From: Croceibacterium aestuarii
GTDB taxonomy: Bacteria; Pseudomonadota; Alphaproteobacteria; Sphingomonadales; Sphingomonadaceae
Assembly (NCBI RefSeq): GCF_030657335.1
Contig: NZ_CP131039.1
Span: 372,001-436,000, forward strand
DNA: 64,000 nt
Reading direction: 5' to 3'
Shown here in pieces: positions 8,745 to 16,706 of the stretch (the stretch's first letter is position 1; each line of letters begins with the position of its first letter). A program made the translations under genes and the position numbers. Under the pieces are notes generated by a model. The model made no database searches, was not told the DNA's origin, and saw nothing but the letters and a program-made list of their open reading frames with translations.

Positions 8745-10051
8745 TTTTCCTTGGCCTTGATCGACGTCACGACCTTCATCCCGGTCTTCAGGTCCTTCGA
8801 GGAAACGACCGTGTAGCGCCCGTCGCTCTGCCCGGTGACGACCTCCATCGGCTTCAGCTCGTTATTGGCCTGGAGGACATAGACCGTCTGCCGGCTGCCG
8901 CGGCCGATCGTCGCCTGCTCCTTCTCGCGATCGAGCCCAAAGTCGTTGCCGTTGTTAAGCTGCACTCCGCCCGTGCTGTCCTTTTTCGGCGGCTCGAAAC
9001 GCAAGGCACCGTTGGGCACGAGCATGCGTTTGCCGGTGCTGTCGGTGGCAATGTTGGCGGTCGCGGTCATGCCGGGGCGCAAGAGGCCCGCGGCATTGTC
9101 GACGGTCAGGCGCGCCTCGTAGATGATGACCGAGTTGCCCTGCTGGCCCGCAGATTGCTGCTGCTGGCTCGACTGCGCAGTGTTGTTCGACGCCAGATCG
9201 ACCCTTTCGACCTTCGCAGGGAACTTGCGGCCCGGGTAGGCATCGACCGTGAAGCTGGCCTTTTGGCCGGCCTCGACCTGGCCGACGTCGGCCTCGTCGA
9301 TCGAGACGCGCAGCTGCATTTGCGAAAGGTCTTCGGCGATCACGAACAGGGTCGGCGTGTTGAAGCTTGCCGCCACCGTCTGACCGGGTTCAACCTGGCG
9401 GGCGAGAACGACGCCCGAAACCGGCGAGCGAATGACTGCCCGGTCGCGATTGGTCATGGCCGAAGAAAGCTGCGCCTGCGCACTGGCCACATTGGCCTGT
9501 GCAGAGGCGACAGATGCCCTGTCCCGCTTGACGTTCGCTTCGGCGGCCTCGAGCTCGGTGCGCGAGGGCACCTTGCCTTCCGACAGGCGCCAGACCTCCT
9601 GCAGGCGGGCGAGCTGGGCGGTGTCGACATCGAGCGTCGCCCCGGCCTGGGCGACCGAGGCCCGCGCCGCGTTGACGTTTGCCTGGGCCTGGCGAATCTG
9701 GTCCTGAATCACGTCGGTGTTGATCTGCGCCAGCACTTGCCCGCGGCTCACCCGATCATTGACGTCGACCAGTATGCGGTCGATGCGGCCCGAAACTTCC
9801 GAACCCACGTCCACCTGGTTGGTCGGCCGCAGGTTGCCCGTCGCAGTGACGTCGATATCGAGCGAGCGCTCGACCACCGGCTCGGTGATGTACTGCTGCT
9901 TGTCGTCGCCGCCCCGCAGGAAGACTGCTGCGAGAACGAGCAGGACGACGGCCGGCAGCCAGTACTTCATCCACCGGCGCCAGCGCGGCTTGGTCTCGCT
10001 GCCGAGGAACTCGTCGACCGAGCGGGCGTCCGTGGTGGCGGTGTCGTTCAT
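8741..10051 (-). CDS. MacA-like efflux periplasmic adaptor
   Basis: 436-residue membrane-fusion protein. One membrane helix (about residues 31-47) is followed by a lipoyl half, a long helical hairpin rich in Ala/Gln (about 110-190), a second lipoyl half and a beta-barrel. The C-terminal domain contains a Gln-rich loop near residues 290-305. It is expected to bridge the MacB-type permease and the outer-membrane lipoprotein encoded upstream. Both ends overlap neighbours: ATGA with the outer-membrane gene, GTGA with the ATPase gene. Confidence 0.93.
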   Translation of the reverse strand: MNDTATTDARSVDEFLGSETKPRWRRWMKYWLPAVVLLVLAAVFLRGGDDKQQYITEPVVERSLDIDVTATGNLRPTNQVDVGSEVSGRIDRILVDVNDRVSRGQVLAQINTDVIQDQIRQAQANVNAARASVAQAGATLDVDTAQLARLQEVWRLSEGKVPSRTELEAAEANVKRDRASVASAQANVASAQAQLSSAMTNRDRAVIRSPVSGVVLARQVEPGQTVAASFNTPTLFVIAEDLSQMQLRVSIDEADVGQVEAGQKASFTVDAYPGRKFPAKVERVDLASNNTAQSSQQQQSAGQQGNSVIIYEARLTVDNAAGLLRPGMTATANIATDSTGKRMLVPNGALRFEPPKKDSTGGVQLNNGNDFGLDREKEQATIGRGSRQTVYVLQANNELKPMEVVTGQSDGRYTVVSSKDLKTGMKVVTSIKAKEK

Positions 10052-11463
10052 TGGTCTGTCTCTCGATCGGAAATCGCGGGATAGGCGGCAGGCGTCCAGC
10101 CGCCGCCCAGCGCTTGGGTGAGGCGAACGAAGGCGCCGGCGAGGTCAGCCTTGGCGCCGATTTCGGCGTTGCGCGCCGCGAGCAGCTGGTTCTCGGCGCT
10201 GAGAAGAGTCCGAAAGTCGGTGAGGCCCGCCTGGTACTGGCTGCGGGCGAGCAGAGCGGCGTTAGCGGCTGCGTCGCGGCCCTCGCCCTGGATCGCCACG
10301 CGCTCGCGCGCAGCGCGCAGGTCGACGGCGCTGGTCTCGACGTCTTCAAGCGCGCCGAGGATGCTTTGCCGCCACGCGGCCAACGCGCCCTCGGCCGCGG
10401 CCTTGGCGCTGTCGATTTGTGCCTGGGTGCGGCCGCCGTCGAAGATCAGCTGGCCGATGCTGGCAACGATGCCGCCGGTGATGATGTCGAAGAGGCTGCC
10501 CACGCTGGTCGCTCCGGTACCGATGTTACCGGTCAGCCGAACTAGCGGCAGAAGCTGGGCCTGGGCCACGCCGACCCGCGCACTCGCGGCGACCAGCGAC
10601 GCCTCCGCGCCGCGCACGTCGGGGCGGCGGCGCAGCACATCGGCAGGTGCCGCGAAACCCTCGAGTGCGGGCGGTTCGGGCACGAAATCGCTGCCCTGAA
10701 GCAAGGTGAGGACCCTGCCGGGTGGCTCGCCGATCAGCGTCGAGATGGCATTGGCGCGCGCAGCCAGGCTACTTTCAAGCTGCGGGATGGTCGCCGCCGT
10801 GGCAGCGCGCTGGCTGCGCGCCTGCTCCACATCGAGACTTGAGACGAGCCCGGCCTGGTTGCGCCAGCGCGCGATCTGCAAATTGTCGTCCTGGTAGTTC
10901 AGCGTGTCGCGGGCGATCGCCAGTTGCAGCGCCGTGGCGCGCGCCTGGATTGTGCCGAGCGCGACCTGGCCGACGATCAGCCGCTGGATGTCGGCGAGCG
11001 AATATCCGGCTGCTTCGAGATCGGCGCGGCTCGCCGCCACATTGCCCGAAATGCGGCCGAACAGGTCGGCTTCCCAGCTGGCGTCGGCGCCGACCGAAAA
11101 ATTGAAGTCCTTGCTCGCAAAATCGCCGACGTCGCGCTGAACTCCGCCGCTGGCGTTGATCTGCGGGGCATAGCCGGCGCGCGCGGCGCGCAGCTGCGCG
11201 CGCGCCTGGTCGAGACGCGCGGCGCTCTGCGCGATGTCGAGGTTCTCGGCCACGGCCTGCTCGACGAACTCGGTGAGCAGCGGATCGCCGAGCATGGTCC
11301 AGTATTGCGCGACGTCGAGGTCGGCTGGCGGCGCCTGCGTCTCGGCCCAGCTGCCGGGGACCGCGACGCCGGCGCCGGCAGGCGGGACCGGCGTGGCGCA
11401 AGCGGCCAGGCCGAGCAGCAGCGGCATCGTCAAGCACGCCTTGCGATAACCCTCGAACGGCAC
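10048..11463 (-). CDS. NodT/OprM-family outer-membrane efflux lipoprotein
   Basis: 471-residue outer-membrane channel and first gene of the MacAB-type operon. I place the start at the GTG at 11463, because it follows GAGGGGG by 5 bases and gives a short positively charged N-terminus leading to lipobox LGLAAC. An in-frame ATG at 11526 would add residues unlike a signal peptide and would run through a candidate operator. Two OEP repeats follow, with the alternating Ala/Arg/Gln coiled-coil pattern of the family. Together with the next three genes it makes a self-contained tripartite pump. Confidence 0.9.
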   Translation of the reverse strand: MPFEGYRKACLTMPLLLGLAACATPVPPAGAGVAVPGSWAETQAPPADLDVAQYWTMLGDPLLTEFVEQAVAENLDIAQSAARLDQARAQLRAARAGYAPQINASGGVQRDVGDFASKDFNFSVGADASWEADLFGRISGNVAASRADLEAAGYSLADIQRLIVGQVALGTIQARATALQLAIARDTLNYQDDNLQIARWRNQAGLVSSLDVEQARSQRAATAATIPQLESSLAARANAISTLIGEPPGRVLTLLQGSDFVPEPPALEGFAAPADVLRRRPDVRGAEASLVAASARVGVAQAQLLPLVRLTGNIGTGATSVGSLFDIITGGIVASIGQLIFDGGRTQAQIDSAKAAAEGALAAWRQSILGALEDVETSAVDLRAARERVAIQGEGRDAAANAALLARSQYQAGLTDFRTLLSAENQLLAARNAEIGAKADLAGAFVRLTQALGGGWTPAAYPAISDRETDQ

Positions 11464-11488
11464 TGGAACCCCCTCGCATATGTACGAA

Positions 11489-11504
11489 TTAGCCAAATGA
11501 CTAA
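11489..11504. promoter_or_regulatory. Candidate operator of the MacAB-type efflux operon
   Basis: A 16-base imperfect palindrome of form TTAG-N-CA-N2-TG-N-CTAA (12 of 16 positions symmetric) lies 26-41 bases upstream of the GTG start of the outer-membrane gene. Its size and dyad symmetry fit a TetR- or MarR-type repressor. The closest regulator gene in the window is the MarR gene at 12372-12866. Its assignment as an operator is inference. Confidence 0.45.
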
Positions 11505-11579
11505 CAGGCCTGCCCGGCAATCCCAAGCGGGCAATTGTAAGAATTGGTCGCGAGCGCTCGCTCGAAACCCGTCTTCGCG

Positions 11580-11595
11580 TATTAGAATGGTAATA
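11580..11595. repeat. Inverted repeat TATTA-N6-TAATA upstream of the efflux operon
   Basis: Perfect 5-base arms separated by 6 bases. It is AT-rich in an otherwise GC-rich gap between the GST gene and the efflux operon. It could be part of a promoter or a second regulator site. About 30 bases closer to the operon is a perfect palindrome CGAGCGCTCG at 11551-11560. Confidence 0.35.
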
Positions 11596-11646
11596 CAGCG
11601 CAGCACAGACGCAAGGTGCGCCGGACGAACGACAGACGATTTTCGA

Positions 11647-12369
11647 TTAGCGGCTCGGGGCGTAGGCAGGTAAGGCCGCGACTGCCGGCCGCTCGGCCAT
11701 GCGGGCCAACCAGGCCGTTGTTGCCGGGGCCGCCACGGCATTGCACGCCTGCACCATGACCCGCGGCAGCGCCGGAGCCATCGAGTACCATTTGATGTCG
11801 GCGAGCGTGTAGGTCCCGCCCATCAGCCAGGGGCGCCCGTCGCCGAGCTGGGTTTCCAGTCTGGCGATACAATTGCCGAGCCTGCGCCGGGCATCGGCCA
11901 GCTCGGCATCGGAAAATCCCGCGTCGGATATGGTCGCCCACTTCCGGCGGACCTCCTCGTTCGGCATATTGGCCAACCGCTGGGCCATCACACGCTTGTC
12001 GATCTTCGAGGCAAACGCTGTAGCCCCGTGCGCACCCAGCACCGTCAGTGCCGGACAAAAGTACTCATCGACGTACTTGGTCAGAACGCGCATCTCGGCC
12101 CGTTCCCAGGGATCGGACGGCCGCAGCGGCGGATCGGGAAGGATGTCGTCGAGATATTCGTTGATGACGGTCGATTCGCGCAGCACCCGCCGGTCATGCA
12201 CGAGAACGGGCACCGTGCCCTCGGGATTGATTGCCCGGAATTCGGGATCGTGGTGCTCCCACTTGCGGCCATCAAGCGCCCTGCTTTCGAACGCCGCTCC
12301 TTTTTCGAGCAAGCAGAGAAGGGGTGTGAGCGAGTTTGCGACAGGCCCGAAATGGTAAAGCGCCAGCAC
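11647..12369 (-). CDS. Glutathione S-transferase family protein, LigF (beta-etherase)-like
   Basis: 240-residue GST. The N-terminal thioredoxin-like domain begins with YHFGPVANSL, giving a candidate catalytic S13. It continues with a cis-Pro segment EGTVPVLVHD and the glutathione-binding EST. The helical domain contains RAEMRVLTKYVDEYFC. From memory these blocks resemble Sphingobium LigF, which cleaves the beta-aryl ether bond of lignin dimers with glutathione, more than bulk GSTs. Actual beta-etherase activity is not established. The GTG start lies 2 bases after the MarR stop, so the two form an operon and the regulator may sense an aromatic substrate. Confidence 0.8.
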   Translation of the reverse strand: MLALYHFGPVANSLTPLLCLLEKGAAFESRALDGRKWEHHDPEFRAINPEGTVPVLVHDRRVLRESTVINEYLDDILPDPPLRPSDPWERAEMRVLTKYVDEYFCPALTVLGAHGATAFASKIDKRVMAQRLANMPNEEVRRKWATISDAGFSDAELADARRRLGNCIARLETQLGDGRPWLMGGTYTLADIKWYSMAPALPRVMVQACNAVAAPATTAWLARMAERPAVAALPAYAPSR

Positions 12370-12371
12370 AG

Positions 12372-12866
12372 TCAGGCGCCGGCCTGCTGTTCCTTTTCGA
12401 GCATCGCCTGGGCGCGGCCGATCATCGTTTCGGTCACTCGGAGCACGGTGTCGAGGTCACCCTGATCGATCCCGCCGGTCAGAGCCGTGTCGCGCTGGGC
12501 TGCCCAGCGCACCATTTGCGCGTGCAACGTCGCCCCTTCGTCCGAAAGTTCGATCTCGATCTCTGGACCACCCGGCTTGCGCTCGCGCCTGAGCAGACCG
12601 CGCGAAACCATGCCCTTCACGGCGCGGCTGAGCTGCCCGCGATCCTGGACGAGGGCATCGGCCAGGCCGTTGAGCGACAGAGGCGCGGTGTCGCCCAACT
12701 GGACCATGATGCGCCATTCGATTTCGGAAAGTTCGAACAGCCGCTTTTGCGCCAGGACGCCGGTCCGGCGCAGCAGGACGAACAGGCGGATCATCCGCAT
12801 GCTGACCAGCCCGCGCAGCTCTGCGTTCCTTTTGGCGGGGTTGCACACCCCCTCCTGCTTGTTCAT
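12372..12866 (-). CDS. MarR-family transcriptional regulator
   Basis: 164-residue winged-helix repressor-type protein. The DNA-recognition region is about residues 60-100 (LADALVQDRGQLSRAVKGM, then a charged wing RRERKPGGPE). Flanking helices provide the dimer interface. It is cotranscribed with the LigF-like GST. Upstream lies a cluster of CTAG-containing dyads (12890-12930) that are good autoregulation candidates. Ligand unknown; MarR proteins often respond to phenolic compounds, which would suit a GST acting on aromatics. Confidence 0.9.
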   Translation of the reverse strand: MNKQEGVCNPAKRNAELRGLVSMRMIRLFVLLRRTGVLAQKRLFELSEIEWRIMVQLGDTAPLSLNGLADALVQDRGQLSRAVKGMVSRGLLRRERKPGGPEIEIELSDEGATLHAQMVRWAAQRDTALTGGIDQGDLDTVLRVTETMIGRAQAMLEKEQQAGA

Positions 12867-12889
12867 GTCACTACCCTTCCGCGTCCGCC

Positions 12890-12930
12890 CTAGACAGTAT
12901 TGCTAGCGTCAAAAAGGCCTTTCTCGCTAG
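12890..12930. promoter_or_regulatory. Three CTAG sites upstream of marR-GST, candidate operator array
   Basis: CTAG occurs at 12890-12893, 12903-12906 and 12927-12930. The first two frame a 17-base dyad, CTAG-N9-CTAG. An AAGGCCTT palindrome (12914-12921) lies between the second and third. CTAG is usually scarce in bacterial DNA, and three copies in 41 bases just upstream of a MarR gene suggest repressor binding. This is inference. Confidence 0.4.
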
Positions 12931-12971
12931 GAGGGCGTCGCGGGCGACGGAAAACACGTAGCCTTTTTGAC
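12908..12971. repeat. Perfect 11-base inverted repeat with a 42-base structured loop
   Basis: GTCAAAAAGGC at 12908-12918 is exactly repeated in inverse orientation at 12961-12971. The loop contains an inner hairpin built on CGTCG/CGACG. It lies between the MarR promoter region and the DUF6481 gene. It might be a long stem-loop in an RNA, a terminator-like element for the leftward DUF6481 transcript, or a paired protein-binding site. The rest of 12972-13099 shows nothing I recognise. Confidence 0.5.
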
Positions 12972-13099
12972 TGACCGCTTTCGTCATTCCAAGGCGCGAT
13001 CGGTCTTGGCGTGGTCGGGGCCGCTTGCAGATAAAGGCAGCGCCGGCGACCTTCGTGCAAGGTGGCATGTGCCCCCGCAGGCGGTGCGAACTGAGACCT

Positions 13100-13405
13100 C
13101 TAGCGCCGAGCTTTGCGGTTCTTGCGTGCGGCGTACTTGGCATCGCGCTCCGCCTTGCGCTCGGCTTCGGTGGGCGTTGCAGCGCGAGCCGACTCCGCTG
13201 CTTCCTCGGCTTCAAGGCGAGCCCGCGCCGCCGCTTCACGCTTATGCGCCGCAGCCGCGTCGCGAGCTTCCCCTGCTTGGCGGCGCCGGGCGAGTTCGGC
13301 CTCGCTCACTGCAGGTTTCGCCTTGAGCTTCGCCAGGGCGGCGTCTCGCGCTTTCTGCGCCGCGGCGCGGCGTTCGTTGAAATCGAGCTCTTTGAAACCG
13401 GCCAT
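13100..13405 (-). CDS. DUF6481-family small charged protein
   Basis: 101-residue soluble protein, very rich in Ala, Arg, Lys and Glu, predicted almost entirely helical or coiled-coil. It begins MAGFKELDFNERR and ends in a basic KNRKARR tail. This composition and opening match DUF6481, a family common in Sphingomonadales; function unknown. The ATG at 13405 follows AGGA by 7 bases. The basic tail could bind nucleic acid, but that is speculation. Confidence 0.8.
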   Translation of the reverse strand: MAGFKELDFNERRAAAQKARDAALAKLKAKPAVSEAELARRRQAGEARDAAAAHKREAAARARLEAEEAAESARAATPTEAERKAERDAKYAARKNRKARR

Positions 13406-13513
13406 TATCGCGTCCTAGAATTTGCCGCTCCCCCGTGGCGGTTTTCCGGACAAAGCGAAAGCGGAATGACCAATCTTCGCAGTCTTGCCACGGACCGCGT
13501 CGAGGAGTTTTGC

Positions 13514-13541
13514 TTGACCTCGCCGGCAAAATCCCTATTGG
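13514..13541 (+). promoter_or_regulatory. Candidate promoter of rplJ-rplL
   Basis: TTGACC at 13514-13519 and TATTGG at 13536-13541 are separated by 16 bases. The -35 context CTTGAC also occurs before groES in this window. Predicted transcription would start near 13548, giving a leader of about 230 bases that includes the conserved-looking stem-loop region. The rest of the gap from 13406 to 13513 shows nothing I recognise. Confidence 0.5.
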
Positions 13542-13549
13542 CCCGCCCC

Positions 13550-13778
13550 GACCGGTTCGCCGGTCATCCGTCCGAGACAGCTGCCGGGGGCTTCCCCCTT
13601 AATCTGCAGCCTAGACGGGGAAACGAGATTTCTCGCGGAGGCCACGGCTTCCGTTTCGCACGTTCATGACGTGCACTCCTTCCCCATCAACGGACTTGCC
13701 CGTGTCGGTGAACGGCATGGGCTAACGTAGCCGGTCGCAGGCGCCCCAGCGCAAGCGGCCATAGTGAAGGAGTATGGC
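13550..13778 (+). ncRNA. Probable ribosomal protein L10 leader (autoregulatory mRNA element)
   Basis: The rplJ transcript should carry a long structured leader bound by L10-(L12)4 to repress its own translation. Visible structure: CTGC (13581-13584) pairs with GCAG (13606-13609) around a perfect GGGGG-CTT-CCCCC hairpin (13586-13598). This is followed by the CCTAGACGGGGAAACGAG segment (13610-13627) that I associate with alphaproteobacterial L10 leaders. Exact ends were not determined. Confidence 0.55.
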
Positions 13779-14294
13779 ATGGATCGTTCGCAGAAAGCCG
13801 ATTCGGTCGCCCAGCTCAGCGAAGTCTTCAACGAGAGCGGCGTGGTGGTTGTCACCCGCAATCTCGGCCTGACGGTGGCCCAGTCCACCGACTTGCGCTC
13901 GAAGATGCGCGATGCCGGCGCGTCCTACAAGGTTGCGAAGAACCGCCTCGCCAGGCTCGCCCTGAAGGACACCGACTACACCTCCCTCGAGGCATACCTC
14001 GTCGGCCCGACCGCTCTCGCCTATTCGGCGGATCCGGTTGCCGCCGCCAAGGCCGTGGTCGAGTTCGCCAAGACGAACGAAAAGCTCGAAATCGTCGGCG
14101 GTTCCATGGGCAGCGTGGCGCTCGACGCCGATGGGGTCAAGGCGCTCGCCGCGATGCCTTCGCTCGACGAGCTCAGGGCCAAGATCGTCGGCCTGGTCAA
14201 TGCACCCGCCACCAAGGTGGTGCAACTGGTCAACGCCCCGGCGAGCAAGCTGGCGCGCGTTTTCGGGGCCTATGCGGCCAAGGAAGCGGCGTAA
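13779..14294 (+). CDS. rplJ: 50S ribosomal protein L10
   Basis: 171-residue L10, which anchors L7/L12 dimers to 23S rRNA at the GTPase-associated centre. It opens [13 protein letters not shown] and contains the RNA-binding segment [13 protein letters not shown]; the C-terminal helix that binds L12 ends [15 protein letters not shown]. The ATG at 13779 is preferred over an in-frame GTG at 13764 because it follows GAAGGAG at proper spacing and matches the family start. It is paired with rplL 72 bases downstream. Unlike the usual layout, rplKA is not upstream and rpoBC is not downstream. Confidence 0.97.
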   Translation: MDRSQKADSVAQLSEVFNESGVVVVTRNLGLTVAQSTDLRSKMRDAGASYKVAKNRLARLALKDTDYTSLEAYLVGPTALAYSADPVAAAKAVVEFAKTNEKLEIVGGSMGSVALDADGVKALAAMPSLDELRAKIVGLVNAPATKVVQLVNAPASKLARVFGAYAAKEAA

Positions 14295-14366
14295 GCGGTT
14301 TTTCCAAACGCGAATTTGCCGGGCGCAGGTTTGCCCCGGTCCATCATTTGAACGGAGTACGAAGTC

Positions 14367-14744
14367 ATGGCCGATATCGCCAAGCTTGTTGAAGAACTGT
14401 CGAAGCTGACCGTCATGGAAGCCGCCGAGCTTGCCAAGGCGCTCGAAGAAGAGTGGGGCGTTAGCGCCGCCGCCGCTGTTGCCGTTGCTGCCCCCGCGGG
14501 CGGTGGCGACGCTGGCGCCGCTGCCGAAGAGAAGGACGAATTCGACGTCATTCTCACCGGCGACGGTGGCAAGAAGATCCAGGTCATCAAGGAAGTCCGC
14601 GCCATCACCGGCCTGGGCCTGACCGAAGCCAAGGCCCTCGTCGAGAGCACCCCGAAAGCGGTGAAGGAAGGCGTGAACAAGGCCGAGGCCGAAGAGATCA
14701 AGGGCAAGATCGAAGCTGCCGGCGGCACCGTCGAGCTGAAGTAA
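14367..14744 (+). CDS. rplL: 50S ribosomal protein L7/L12
   Basis: 125-residue stalk protein. The N-terminal dimerisation domain (about 1-35) is followed by an Ala/Gly-rich hinge (about 36-52) and a C-terminal factor-binding domain containing [20 protein letters not shown]. The full family length is present. The start follows ACGGAG with about 9 bases of spacing. A terminator follows, so the transcript appears to end here rather than run into rpoB. Confidence 0.98.
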   Translation: MADIAKLVEELSKLTVMEAAELAKALEEEWGVSAAAAVAVAAPAGGGDAGAAAEEKDEFDVILTGDGGKKIQVIKEVRAITGLGLTEAKALVESTPKAVKEGVNKAEAEEIKGKIEAAGGTVELK

Positions 14745-14787
14745 GCCTTGAAGGTTTGCGGATGTCTTGAAGCATCCGTGATCGGGA

Positions 14788-14818
14788 GGGCGGTGCCGCG
14801 AGGTGCCGCCCTTTCTCT
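14788..14818 (+). terminator. Rho-independent terminator after rplL
   Basis: A 10-bp stem (two G-U pairs) with a GCGA tetraloop spans 14788-14811 and is followed by TTTCTCT. GNRA-type loops recur in the terminators after groEL and ctrA in this window. Confidence 0.85.
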
Positions 14819-14937
14819 ATGCGGGACGCGACCGGGGCCGATCGGCATTCGGCCCACAGCGGCGAGGCGCTTGTCGCCGCGGCGCCGCCCGGATCGCCAA
14901 CCGGTGACCGAAAGCGCCTCAAAAGTGGCTATCCGGC

Positions 14938-16698
14938 TTAGTCGCCGCGGCGTGCGGACCGGGTTTCCTGGGTGATGATCCGGTCGCGCCCTGCGCGGTA
15001 GTTGCCTTCACCCTTCTGCAGGTCGAGCCGTTCGCGGTCGTTGTCGCGATAGGTCTTCTCGGTCTTGTCGATGTCCTCGAGGTTGTCGCCCAGCTCCTCG
15101 AGCGCGGCGCGGGCCATCTGTACCGCGCTCTCCATCACCTCGCGGATGGCGAAGTCGACCGGCGCGCCGCGCAGATCGATGAGGCTGCGACGATCGAACA
15201 CCCGGGCGTAGATCTTGGCCTGCGGGAAATGCTCGCGCACCGATCGCAAAAGGTCGGCCGTCGGATTGTCGCCGTCGAGGCAGAACAGGATCATGCTCGC
15301 TTCGCCCGCACCCGCCTGACGGAGAAGATCGATACGCGTGCCGTCGCCGAAATAGACCTTCGCGCCGAAGTTGCCGGCAACGTCGATCATCTCGGTGTCG
15401 GTGTCGATCAAGGTCACCGGGATGTTTGAGGTAATCAGCATCTGCGCCACGGTTTGCCCGAAGCGGCCATAGCCGACAACGAGCGCGCTGGCCCCGTCGG
15501 TGCGTGGGCCTTCGCGCTCTTCCTGCACCATCGGCTCCCGGCGGATGCGCTTGGTCGCCATCATCAGAAACGGCGTGGTCGCCATCGACAGCGTGACGAT
15601 CGCTCCGAACAGGCTGGCCGCCTCGGGCTCGATCAATAGGCCCTGCTGGGCGCGGGTGAACAGCACGAACCCGAATTCGCCGCCCTGGCTGAGCAGCAGG
15701 CCCAGCGCCAGTGCCGCCCGCCAGCGCATCCCGAAGACAAGGCCGAGCCCGCCGATCACCAGTGTCTTGGTCGCGATCAGCGCCCCCGCCATACCCACGA
15801 CGAACAGCGGATTGGCAGCGATGACCGAGAGATCGAGCATCATGCCGACGGCGAGGAAGAACAGGCCGAGCAGGATCGAGCGGAACGGCTCGACATCGGC
15901 TTCGATCTCGTGGCGGAACGGAGTGTCGGCCAGCATCACGCCGGCAATGAACGCTCCGAGCGCGGTCGACAGGCCGAGCACTTCCATTAGCGCTGCCGCC
16001 GAAACCACCACGGCCAGTGCGGCGACGACGAACATCTCGCGCTCGCCGAGGCGCGAAATCAGCCGGAACAGCGGCCGCACGAGGAAGCGCCCGGCAAGGA
16101 TCAGTCCGGCGATCGCCGCCAGCGTTATCAGCACCATTTGCCAGCCGGGGGGACCCGTGTCCTGGGCAGGGTTCCGGCTCAGCGCGGCGACGATCGTCAA
16201 CAGCGGAATGATCGACAGGTCCTGGAACAGCAGAATCGAGAAGGCCCGCTCGCCGAACGGCGTGTGCAGCCGGCCGGCCGACTGCAGCATCGGCAGGACC
16301 TGTGCGGTCGAGCTGAGCGCCAGCGGCAGCCCGATCGCCAGCGACGCGCCGAGCGTGAACGGGGTGGCGACATAGAGCAGCGCACTCAGCGCCAGCCCGC
16401 ACAGCGCGACCTGTAGCAGGCCAAGGCCGAAGATTTCGCTCTTCATCTCCCACAGCCGGCTTGGCGAGAGCTCGAGCCCGACGACGAACAGCAGCAGCGT
16501 AATGCCGAGTTCCGCAACCGGGATCATCGCCTCGGCGTCGCCGGCGAGGCCGAGCACATCGGGCCCAACCACCGCGCCCGCCACGAGGTACCCGAGCGTG
16601 GCGCCCAGACCGAGCTTGCGGAACAGCAGCACGAAGCCGAGACCGAAGCCCAGCAAAAGGACCCCGTCCATCAGGAACGAGGCGCCTCCATGTGCCAT
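14938..16698 (-). CDS. CPA2-family cation:proton antiporter (KefB/KefC type) with TrkA-N domain
   Basis: 586-residue inner-membrane protein. About 12-13 helices of the Na+/H+ exchanger fold occupy residues 1-380. A cytoplasmic TrkA-N Rossmann domain follows (about 400-520, nucleotide motif GYGRFGQ), then a charged C-terminal tail. The family exports K+ in exchange for H+ and is often gated by NAD(H) or glutathione adducts. The ATG lies 8 bases after the stop of the cytochrome c gene, so they are probably cotranscribed. No separate KefF/KefG-type ancillary subunit is nearby. Confidence 0.92.
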   Translation of the reverse strand: MAHGGASFLMDGVLLLGFGLGFVLLFRKLGLGATLGYLVAGAVVGPDVLGLAGDAEAMIPVAELGITLLLFVVGLELSPSRLWEMKSEIFGLGLLQVALCGLALSALLYVATPFTLGASLAIGLPLALSSTAQVLPMLQSAGRLHTPFGERAFSILLFQDLSIIPLLTIVAALSRNPAQDTGPPGWQMVLITLAAIAGLILAGRFLVRPLFRLISRLGEREMFVVAALAVVVSAAALMEVLGLSTALGAFIAGVMLADTPFRHEIEADVEPFRSILLGLFFLAVGMMLDLSVIAANPLFVVGMAGALIATKTLVIGGLGLVFGMRWRAALALGLLLSQGGEFGFVLFTRAQQGLLIEPEAASLFGAIVTLSMATTPFLMMATKRIRREPMVQEEREGPRTDGASALVVGYGRFGQTVAQMLITSNIPVTLIDTDTEMIDVAGNFGAKVYFGDGTRIDLLRQAGAGEASMILFCLDGDNPTADLLRSVREHFPQAKIYARVFDRRSLIDLRGAPVDFAIREVMESAVQMARAALEELGDNLEDIDKTEKTYRDNDRERLDLQKGEGNYRAGRDRIITQETRSARRGD

Positions 16699-16706
16699 GA
16701 GCGGCC

